From Ceraceosorus guamensis (taxonomy: Eukaryota > Basidiomycota > Exobasidiomycetes > Ceraceosorales > Ceraceosoraceae): 64,000 bases of DNA. Both the position numbers and the translations under genes were made by a program. Below the pieces are notes generated by a model. The model was not told the DNA's origin. It did not search any database and saw only the letters and a program-made list of their open reading frames with translations. How positions within the stretch are numbered: position 1 is the stretch's first letter; every line of letters starts with the position of its first letter. Below, one piece after another: positions 55,817-64,000 of this stretch. The stretch covers positions 7,532 to 71,531 of the forward strand of contig NW_020290035.1 of the NCBI RefSeq assembly GCF_003144195.1, read 5' to 3'.

Positions 55817-57455
55817 ATGGTGCAAAGCTATATGCAGACTGTGGATTCGTGGATGCTTGCGTTCCAATTTTGGGACTTTGCTGTCTGCCTACCGAACGAG
55901 TGGAGCCTGCTCTACCTTCCCGAAGCGCGGAGATGGATTCGGAAGCATCGATCTCCCTCCGTAGGCACGATCTTGTGAGTCACCGTCGACCTTTGCTACT
56001 ACATCCGAGAAGTCAATCCGCTTTGAGGTGACCAGCTTGGAACGATTGCTGAGGAAAGACCATTTTCCAGTATGCTCATCACCCGCCTCTTGACGCTACC
56101 GATCATCGCCTTGAACCTGTACGCCGAAAATGCCGCTTCGATCCCGTGCCGAGCGACCTGGACCGCCCTGAACACCTTCATCAGCATCGCTCACATTAGC
56201 TGCGCTGCGATCTTTGCCGTAAGGAGCTCGGTGCGTTTGCGACCTTACGCGGACAATACCCGCTCCATGCTGACGTGCTGACTCATGTGCCCAGCAGGTT
56301 ATGAACCCTTCCGGTGCAGCGCGAACGCTCGTCTGGATCGGCGTGGTGCTCGTTGCAGGTACACAAATCCTACTGGCAGCAGTGCAAAAGGTAGTTCAGG
56401 TCCCTCTTTCTGGATCGTCGCCCGCAGCCGGCTGCTTGATTGCGCGCACCATCGCGTGGATGGCCTGGGCTCCAAACGCAGTCATCCTCGCCTTCGACAC
56501 AGCTGTGTTGATCCTCACGCTGCACACGACGCTGCGAGGTCTGCACTGCTTCGGTCTTTCCCCCGAAGGCTTTCAGCAATACTGCGAGCAGCTCGCCCCT
56601 ACCACGCGCACGTACTTTCAGTCTGCCGTATTCTACTACCTCATCAGTATTTTGTGCCTCGCAGCAGAAGTAGCTTGGTCGATCTTGAAGCCAGGTCCGA
56701 ATCCGTTCGCTGCCGTGTGAGTACGAGTCGTGCGCATGGCCCAAACGTCGACTGATTGGCGTGACGAATGTTCTCGCAGGCATATCTGGCTGTCCCTGAC
56801 GATTGGACCTCGAGCGCTGCGTTCGCTGAAGCTTCAGAGCAGCCAAGCATCGCGAATCGGTCGTGATCATAGCCAAAGGAATACGATACCTCCCATTTCT
56901 GGACTGGTCCGTCTTGACTTGTCCAGCCCTCGCCAATCTGAACTCATTTACCACTACCCTTCGGAGGTCTACGTCAGTCCTAAGAATACCGTTCTGAGCG
57001 GCTTTGGATCATTCCGACCACCTCCTGCCTTTGCGGGCTACGCAAGCCCGACGAAGCACCATAGCTCCATCTGGTCGCGCGAGTCTGCCAGATATCCCAC
57101 CGAGCCTCCGGTGCATCCAGCCAAGCCTCAAGCACATCTGTACTGGCCTCCTGCACGCCTTGCGGAGCCTACCGTACATCGAGCGGAGCCTTCCATATAT
57201 CGAGCGGAGCCTTCCGTATATCGAGCGGAGCCTTCCGTATATCTCACCGAGCCTTCCGTATACCTAAGCGAGCCTCCAGCACGTCCGGCCGAGCCCACCG
57301 CACCTGCTGTCGAAGAGCGCCGACCATCTTCTCGCCTCTCCAGCCTGCGCGCTGCTATTCAAAATTTCCGTATCAGCCGCTCTACCCTCAGAGATCGCCC
57401 ACCTCGGCTTCCGCCCATCTACAACTTGCGTGGCGATCGACCGAAGTGGCTATGA
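55817..57455 (+). CDS. M2, multi-pass membrane protein with a repeat tail
   Basis: Four exons (55817-55974, 56071-56230, 56298-56716, 56780-57455) give 470 residues. Membrane segments parallel those of M1: WMLAFQFWDFAVCLPNEW, LLTLPIIALNLYAE, FISIAHISCAAIFAV, LVWIGVVLVAGTQILLA, AVILAFDTAVLILTLHT and FQSAVFYYLISILCLAAEVA. The tail of about 225 residues is unlike that of M1 and contains about seven 7-residue repeats of AEPSVYR type. An upstream in-frame extension exists, but the ATG at 55817 aligns with the M1 domain start. The function is unknown; a receptor-like role is only a guess from topology. Confidence 0.8.
57160..57306 (+). repeat. 21-bp coding repeats in the M2 tail
   Basis: About seven in-frame 21-bp units (gagcggagccttccgtatatc type) encode AEPTVHR, AEPSIYR, AEPSVYR, AEPSVYL, TEPSVYL, SEPPARP and AEPTAPA. 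The central three are nearly identical, the outer ones diverged. Confidence 0.9.
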
Positions 57456-57693
57456 CGATGGTGGAAGGTCATCTCGATACGAAGACACACCTCTCAGCAT
57501 CGCAACGCCATCTTGTTTCCGGTGCGATGCGCACGCCGTTCTACCGACCATCCATCCGAAATCGCGTGCCCCCTTTGCTTCTGTCCTTTGCTCGTCTCGC
57601 CGGACCCCCCAGCTGTTGGACCAACCTTTTGTGTACGTGAAGTCGCTACTGCTTGCTCAGAGAGCGATAAAGGAACTCTGAAATGCATGACCA

Positions 57694-58349
57694 TTATGGA
57701 TCCTTGGCTCCGGCTTGTGATGCAAAGGGGAATGGCGGAGTGTGAGGTGCTCCCGAGTCGTGACCTGGAAAGGGAAATGGATTGTGTGCCCGCGCTTCTG
57801 CGATTGGGCCTTCGAGCTGCTTCTCAACAACAGCTCGCTGCGATGATGGAGGATCTTGTCAGACTTTGCGCTCGCAAAGGTCCAAATTTTCGACGCATAC
57901 ATGCCCGCATGTCTACTCACCTTGACGCAGTCTCTGTACGCACTCCAGACAGCCCCACATTCGCCTTCCAATTTCTCCCTCAGCGCCGTCCGTCTGTCGC
58001 TTCCTTCGCCACCAGCACTTTTGCCTCTCGACCAGAACCCTGCGGAGCCGAATGAATCGCTGCTGGCCACTTTTGGCCCATCCGACGCGTCTTGAGGCAG
58101 GCCTAAGTATTCGACGAACCAGTTGGTGAAGCAAGCGTCGTATTTGTGCTTAAGTGGCGTGCAGGCGGCTGACATCGAATCCATGCGCCCAAAGCCCGCT
58201 ACTCCTCCTTCGGGTGTGGGAGTACTGTGGCTCGATGAGGAGGTCGACGAGACAGGCAAACTGGTGGAGCTGGATGCGGCCGAACGGGATGAGCTGCTAT
58301 CGCCATCGCTGCTGCTGCTGCTGCTGCTGCTGCTAGATCTGCCAAACAT
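57694..58349 (-). CDS. MDM35: Mdm35, intermembrane-space twin CX9C protein
   Basis: It partners Ups/PRELI lipid-transfer proteins in the mitochondrial intermembrane space and is imported by Mia40. Two exons (58349-57921, 57837-57694) give 190 residues. The first CX9C is C63-C73 (CTPLKHKYDACFTNWFVEYL), the second C131-C141 (CGAVWSAYRDCVK). The C-terminal helix after the intron reads RAVVEKQLEGPIAEARAHNP. Two oddities: the first 55 residues are a Ser-rich leader including ten consecutive serines (CTG/GCT run 58300-58336 on the plus strand), and 57 residues separate the two motifs, much more than in yeast. ATGs at residues 56 and 59 could give a conventional short form. Confidence 0.88.
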
Positions 58350-58773
58350 TTTAAATTTCAGGCGTGCAAGTGATCGAAGTGCTGTGCTTCAACGCAGCGC
58401 TCGGAGTGTAGTGAGCAAGGCCGAGCTAGTGGTCTGCAAGCGTGTTGTCTGACCGCGAGTCGCTAAAGCGTCGGATCAACCGGGCAAGAAGCTGCAGGCG
58501 TGAATACGCGGAGAGGGAAGGAATACAGCCAAGCTGCGTCTCAACGAGCTTTGGATGAGCTCGTTGGCTTTGGATGCTCTGGGATCTGGCTTTGAGAACG
58601 AGTTGTGGGTCAGAGTGGATCCTGGCCGACGGTCGTGAAAGGTAAAGGGAACGGGCACGAAGCTGCTGGGGCTGCAATCAGAAGCACGAATTCATGAATC
58701 ACGAATCGTGAATTTGAATTCGGGTTGATACATGTTGAATTCACCAAGCCAAGGGATTTCACGGAGCTTGAGC

Positions 58774-58781
58774 TCACGTGA
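58774..58781. promoter_or_regulatory. TCACGTGA palindrome in the MDM35/MLC1 divergent promoter
   Basis: A perfect octamer 425 bp upstream of the MDM35 start and about 300 bp upstream of the MLC1 start. Just upstream (58688-58722) are overlapping cacgaattcatgaatcacga elements with inverted symmetry. Confidence 0.6.
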
Positions 58782-59078
58782 CATCTCTTTCTCGTGCGAC
58801 AGACGCGTCGTCAACCTGGCGCCAAGCTCGCACGCACCGCTTGAGCCAAGACACACAAGGCGCAAGCAACAGGCACGAGCGCACAACACCAGACACCGCG
58901 CGGGCGCGCGCTGGGAGAATCACGAATGCTTGACCCCTGTCAAGCTCGCTCAACCAACAACCACAATCTCGCAGATCACACACAGACTCACGACTGTCAC
59001 TCTAGACAATTTTAACCTTCATCGCTTGAGTCAGCACCGCATACACCCTGTCTACTGCCAAGCAGACAATATCGCATC

Positions 59079-60011
59079 ATGGTGAGTCGCCCCGCATTGG
59101 AGCTTGCCTATCCGCCTGACCGCGCTGACGAGTTGCTCGCGTTCGAACCCTGATCTGCGCAGTCGGACGCAGAGTACAAGGAGGCTTTCGCTCTCTTCGA
59201 CAAGAAGGGTACTGGTCACATTGCGAGGGAGAGCTTGGGAGATCTGCTTAGAGCCCTTGGACAGAACCCGACTCAGGCTGAGGTCGCAGAGCTGGCTGCC
59301 AGCACCGGAAAGGATGGTGAGTCGAGGAGCAGCGCGGCGCGGTGGACAGGCGAGATAGCAGTGAAGCGTGTGTAGGAACGGGCAGTGGTCGTCACAATCG
59401 GAGCGAAGGCTACTCCATGGGACGATGTGTACGAGCGATACGTCCGGTCGTGCGTGCTGAAAGGTGTCCCGCCATGAACCTGATTCAACCGTCGTCGGCG
59501 TCATCTCGACGCGCTGCAAGGGACCAGTCGAGGAGCTTGCCTCAGACGTCGCGCTCATCAATACCGACCCTACTCTGCTTCGCTATCGCAGTGGACTTCA
59601 AGACATTCCTCGACATTCTTCACAGGCCCAATGGCTTCAAGCCGGCAGGAACTCCAGGTACGTGATCGGGCGAAGCGCTCGAGACCGTCTTGCCAGATCA
59701 CAGCTCATGGAGTCGCCCTCTTCGCTGTTGCTTCTCAGAGGAGTTCATCCGAGGCTTTCAAGTGTTTGACAAGGAGGGTAACGGGTTCATCGGAGCAGGG
59801 GAGCTGCGCTACGTGCTTACTTCGCTGGGAGAGAAGCTGACGGATGAGGAGGTGGACGAGCTGCTCAAAGGTGTCCAGGTTGGCAGGTGAGTTGTAGCGC
59901 ATCGTCTCGCGCGATCAATTGCCTGTATGCTGACGCGTGCCCCACGCCCTGCCTCGCAGCGATGGCAACATCCACTACGAGAGCTTCGTCAGACAAATTC
60001 TTAGCCAGTGA
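59079..60011 (+). CDS. MLC1: Myosin essential light chain, Cdc4/Mlc1 type
   Basis: An EF-hand light chain that binds IQ motifs of myosins and of IQGAP for cytokinesis. Five exons (59079-59081, 59163-59316, 59592-59657, 59739-59886, 59960-60011) give 140 residues, about the size of fission yeast Cdc4. Exon 1 encodes only the initiator Met. Key stretches are [62 protein letters not shown] and [20 protein letters not shown]. The EF-hand loops lack several calcium ligands, as is normal for essential light chains. Intron 2 is long (275 bp). Calmodulin is excluded by length and by the degenerate loops. Confidence 0.94.
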
Positions 60012-60670
60012 AGAAGGGTTGCGCTGAGCGCCACTGTCCAGATCTTCATGGGCTAGCTACGAATGACCGACCATCTCGGACTGTATCAAGTACGACGCGC
60101 GCCTCCAAGATGTGAAGCAATCAATATTGAATGCTTGAAATGTTTGGGCATGGAGCCTGGGGTATTGACACCGGAAGAGAGATTTGATCGGATGCCGACC
60201 GGGGGTGAGGTATCGCCTGTTGTTACCGCAAGCTCGCTTCTCGGAATTAGCCTTACGAGTAAGGCGAGGCTCGTCTCCTGGGACTGGATGACTGTGAGTG
60301 GTGGACATCTTCTCCAGCGCGCGCTCGAACATTGGCAAAGGCGTCCTCTGCGGTCGAGCTCGGCTAAGCAGGTCTCCGATCGGAGCATAAAGAAGCGCAA
60401 ACGTCGGCCAAGCGCGTGCAGCGGGATCGAGCGACTTGCGAGCTCTCTTTGTCCCAAGGTGTGAAGAAGCCAGCACCTCTTGATATCGGTGCTGCACACA
60501 TACGCACATGTCCGCATCGGCACTAATCAGAGAGCTCACTGCTGCTGCTAGCGAGGAGGAACAGACGCGCTTTGCTGGGAATGTGATCGATGAATCGTGA
60601 GTGAGTTCAACGAGGGTGGCTTTTGCCGCTGCATGCATGGGCAGCAGCGCGTGTCACGGAGCAAGGCGCG
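60012..60670. other. Intergenic region downstream of MLC1
   Basis: Long frames exist on both strands (60063-60464 plus and 60057-60638 minus), but they overlap each other and show no domain. I call nothing here. Confidence 0.4.
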
Positions 60671-61240
60671 TCACGCGCGCTTCCACGCCTTTCCAACGAC
60701 CTGATTGCTGCATCTACTTTGGATGTGTTGCTTGCTCATCAATCTTCCTCACAAAGCCATGCATCCTTCCATCTGCTTAGCGAGAGACACCACTCCGGTG
60801 TATCTACCAACCTGCCACTTTGGCGTATCTACCAACCTTGGAGCAAGGCCGCCTTCATGGACAAATGCTTCTGCACAGTACCGCCCTGCGCCTCTGCTTG
60901 GGCATGGTGCTCGGCAGCGTGTCTGCTCGAATGCGCTTTTATAGAACCCTGCTAGTCACGCGCGCTTCCACGCCTTTCCAACGACCTGATTGCTGCATCT
61001 ATATTGGATGTGTTGCTTGCTCATCAATCTTCCTCACAATGCCATGCATCCTTCCATCTGCTTAGCAAGAGACACCACTCCGGCATATCTACCAACCTGC
61101 CACTTTGGCATATCTACCAACCTTGGAGCAAGGCCGCCTTCATGGACAAATGCTTCTGCACAGTACCGCCCTGCGCCTCTGCTTGGGCACGGTGCTCGGC
61201 AGCGTGTCTGCTCGAATGCGCTTTTATAGAACCCTGCTAG
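60671..61240. repeat. 285-bp direct tandem duplication
   Basis: The unit beginning tcacgcgcgcttccacgcct at 60671 recurs at 60956 and ends before 61241, with only a handful of differences in 285 bp. Within each unit a gtatctaccaac motif is itself repeated about 25 bp apart. The period is 95 codons, so plus-strand frames repeat in register, but no protein family is evident. Confidence 0.95.
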
Positions 61241-62141
61241 ACACGAGCGAGTTGCGCGTTGGCCCGACCACTCGACCCGATCGCTTACCGCATCCTCGGT
61301 ACAAGAGGACACCTCGGCAAATTGTGCGCGAGACAACAGCGAGACCAGCAGTGGCATAAGCTCCTCTGCGGCTATGGTCTTGCATCACGTCAGCTCCGAA
61401 TCGCCTGGATAGTCATGCAGAGCAAGGCGTGGAGCGGCTTTAGGAGGTGCGAAGGTGAGCAATTCCGAACGGTGAATCTTTGCGTCTCTGCCGCAATGTG
61501 AATCTCTGCTGCAAAGCGACCAAAGCATCACAGCGACCGCCAACGCAAGCTTTGTACCGCTGCAAGAGTCGTCTTGAAGAAGTGGTCCTTGCACCGGGCT
61601 GACATTTCCCGCCGCTTCGGCACATGCAGAGGTGAGGGGTCCAGGAGTGCGACGAATATTCGGCTCGTGCACGCTGCAGCCGATAGCCGAGGACGAAGCT
61701 AAGATCCGCTGCAAATCTCTCGACCAGCTCGGCTCGCTGGATCTCTTTCGGCGTTCAGCAAGACTTCTCAAAGCCAATGACACTCTCCGTCGCCCAGCCT
61801 TCACTAGCCATGGCGGCCGGACTCGACTTTCTCGCAAGCGCAGCTTGTCAGGATGACGAGGTGCAGCAAGTCACCATGCGGATGCTCGCAGGGCCAATCA
61901 GCCTTACCTTCATAAGCAGCTTGTACGAGGCGCTCAAAGGGATCAGTGACCCTCTTCCGCACAAATGCTGACGTCGTTCTTGATTCAAACCTAAGTTCGT
62001 CACATCAACAGGATTGAGCCGCGGCCAGCGCATCCTCTTCCATCAACCGAACCCAGAGCTAGCAGCATACACGCGAGCTGCCAGTCCTCCTACAACACTT
62101 CTCAGAGTTAGTCTCGAGGGCTCAAAACTCGCGTGCCTAGC
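61241..62141. other. Upstream region of the adenylating-enzyme gene
   Basis: About 900 bp with conflicting short frames on both strands (for example 61837-61385 minus). No domain is seen. It presumably includes the promoter of the gene at 62142. No TCACGTGA is present. Confidence 0.4.
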
Positions 62142-64000
62142 ATGTCGTTCATCAAGTCGCAAGTCGCTGGGGGCTCTTACCTGCTACCCACTCTCATCGA
62201 CCATTCGGCTCAGGTCAATGCGTCCCAGCCTTTCCGCATGGACAGAACCTCAGATGGTCGATGGGTTGCCACCACTCACGCACACTTCGCAGCCCTCGTA
62301 TCGGGTGCGGCATGGGCTTTGGGAGATCTTGATGTGCCCCATCGTCGACACAGCGCAGAGCCTCCAGTCCTGGCTATGCTCACGGGAAGCGACTTGGCAT
62401 CGGTGGTAGGAATCCTGGGCGCCATCAAGCGAGGCTGCGCTGTGAGTCGGGCGGGTACTCGGATCGATTTCAGCATCTGACACAAGTGCTGACCTGATTC
62501 GCTCTGAATTTGCAGGTCCTGATGCTTTCATCACGCTGTCCTCCGGAGACGATCATTGCTCTGCTGTCGTCCAGCAATGCTCAATGCTTGTTGTATTCTT
62601 CCAAGCACCAAAGACTCGCCGAGCGTGTGCAGCAAGTGTCTTCATGCAAAGCGCTTCAGCTTCCCTCACTCGAGGGTATCACCGCTGCCAGCATCAAATT
62701 TGGTCACTTTTCATACGAGCAGAGTCGCGACAACGAGGTTCACAAGACCTGCATCGTTCTGCATAGCAGCGGCAGTACGGGCACCCCTAAGCTGTGCCCG
62801 CACTCCCACAAGGATATCTTGAACCACGGTCTGGTCATTGCTCATCCCAACGATGCGGCAACCACTTCGGACAAGAGAGGCCTCGCCATTTTCAACTCTT
62901 TGCCTCTTTTTCACGTGAGTCCCGAAATGCTGCGGTGTACCGGTGATCGCACTAACATAACCCTGTGATTCTAGGCCATGGGCTGGCTCGCAGGCCCACT
63001 CGGATGTGCGTGACAGGCTCTGCAAGCAATAGTGACTACCCTTCTAGCTGACCCTTGCAAGTTCTTTCTGTCCCGCAGCACTCTTGGCTGGATTGAAGCC
63101 AGCTGTACCAGCAGCAGATTTCGTCCCAACGCCAGAATCGATTGCGGAGCACATTCGCAGTGCTGGTTGCAAGGCAGCCATATTGGTCCCTTCTCTCGTC
63201 GACGACTTGACATCCAATCTCAAGACGCGCGATGTCCTCAATGGTCTTACGGTGTGGTGGGGCGGCGCGCCAATGTCGGACGCTACTTACTCTCGTATGC
63301 TTGAAGCGGGTGCTACCTCGTTCGTCACGTATGGTCTGACCGAAACTGTGAGTATGGTCTGCGTATGCTTTTCATAAGGACCTCGCAGCTGACAGATATG
63401 GCCGCCGCGACCTGTGTACAGACATCGCTTGGCCATTCGCATGACATCCCGCCTCCTGGGCAGGAAGCGCTCGATGGACGATGGATCGTATTGCGCTCAG
63501 ACATGGACTACGAGTTCGATGCGTTTCCTCTGGAAGATGCCGGTCCGCAGCTGTATGAGCTCGTCGTTAAGAGCACAACAGCATGCAGCGTTATTAGGGA
63601 GACGGCACCAGGCAAGACTCACACTGGCGACCTTATCGAGAAGCATCCCACATGGCCGAATGCTATCCGCGTTCATGGACGCAAGAGCGATATGGTGAGC
63701 CTCGGGGTTGTGTCATCAGCCTGATCGTGCCCAACGCTGACGGAAGCGCCTGCCTTGCACTCAGGTCATCCTGGCAAATGGCGAGAATGTAGCGACAGTG
63801 CCTTTAGAGATGGCTCTCAGCAGCCATCCTTGGGTACTGCGAGCCGTCATCATCGGCGAAGGCTACTCTCATGCAAGCGTACTAATTGAGCCCCGACAAG
63901 CTTATAGAGACAAGTCGTTGGACGAATTTCGCCAAGCTGTGTGGCCTATCGTCAAGCAAGCCAATGCTAAAGCCCCCGCATATGCGCAGATCTTTGTGAG
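62142..64000 (+). CDS. AMP-binding adenylating enzyme, NRPS-like reductase type (3' end outside window)
   Basis: Six exons are visible (62142-62441, 62516-62914, 62975-63005, 63079-63347, 63389-63694, 63765-63995) with consistent phases, giving about 512 residues before a donor at the very edge. Adenylation motifs occur in order: the AMP-binding loop LHSSGSTGTPK, NSLPLFHAMGW, WGGAPMSDATYSRML with TYGLTE, HTGDLIE, and RVHGRKSDMVILANGENVAT followed by PLEMALSSHPWV. The last pattern is typical of fungal NRPS-like enzymes (adenylation, carrier and often reductase domains, related to aryl or fatty acid reductases), so a carrier and terminal domain are expected to the right. The substrate cannot be read. 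It may mark a secondary-metabolism gene. Confidence 0.85.

Noticed and set aside
62911-62918. A ninth TCACGTGA
   Set aside because: It spans a coding exon end and the gtgagt splice donor, so it is not counted as a promoter element.

Overview
The window is nuclear DNA of a filamentous or dimorphic fungus, most likely a basidiomycete and probably Ustilaginomycotina. Most host genes are split by many short introns (about 60-120 bp) with gtgagt/gtaagt donors. The conserved proteins read as fungal (SAGA subunit Spt20, Mgm101, Pex19, Mdm35, Cdc4-type myosin light chain, DNA ligase I, Rpb7, Bet1). A pair of multi-pass membrane proteins resembles a basidiomycete family. The species cannot be named from the sequence alone. 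No tRNA, rRNA, CRISPR array, reverse transcriptase, integrase or transposase was recognised.

The window alternates between two kinds of DNA. Gene-dense housekeeping blocks lie at about 11.2-23.7 kb (SPT20, a large MFS transporter, PEX19, MGM101, TPT1) and 40.3-60.0 kb (secreted protein, BET1, RPB7, CDC9, a zinc-ribbon protein, two paralogous membrane proteins, MDM35, MLC1). A partial adenylating enzyme starts at 62.1 kb and runs off the right edge. Between them, at 1-11 kb and 24-40 kb, lies repeat-rich DNA with tandem duplications, decaying gene copies and an assembly gap (24383-24507).

The repeat-rich DNA is not obviously a known transposon. It carries families of coding, intron-containing, coiled-coil genes. 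The clearest is a divergently transcribed pair, here called CC1 (minus) and CC2 (plus), separated by roughly 190 bp. It occurs twice about 23 kb apart: copy 1 at 2.4-5.9 kb and copy 2 at 25.4-28.3 kb. Extra CC2-like pieces lie at 27.8-28.2 kb and, inverted, at 32.25-32.9 kb. A second unknown family (E) forms a tandem array at 29.8-31.7 kb. None of these proteins was recognised.

The host genes lie mostly in head-to-head pairs: SPT20/MFS, PEX19/MGM101, BET1/RPB7, membrane protein M1/M2 and MDM35/MLC1. Each of these five shared promoter regions contains the perfect 8-bp palindrome TCACGTGA, with two copies in M1/M2. Two more copies lie upstream of the gene at 37277. Only about one occurrence would be expected by chance in 64 kb, so this is a strong candidate for a common bidirectional promoter element.

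Several host proteins carry unusual extensions. The MFS protein has a cytosolic N-terminus of about 450 residues. Mdm35 has a poly-serine leader and a long insert between its twin CX9C motifs. The M2 C-terminus is built of 7-residue repeats. An unknown protein at 37.3 kb carries three perfect 14-residue repeats.
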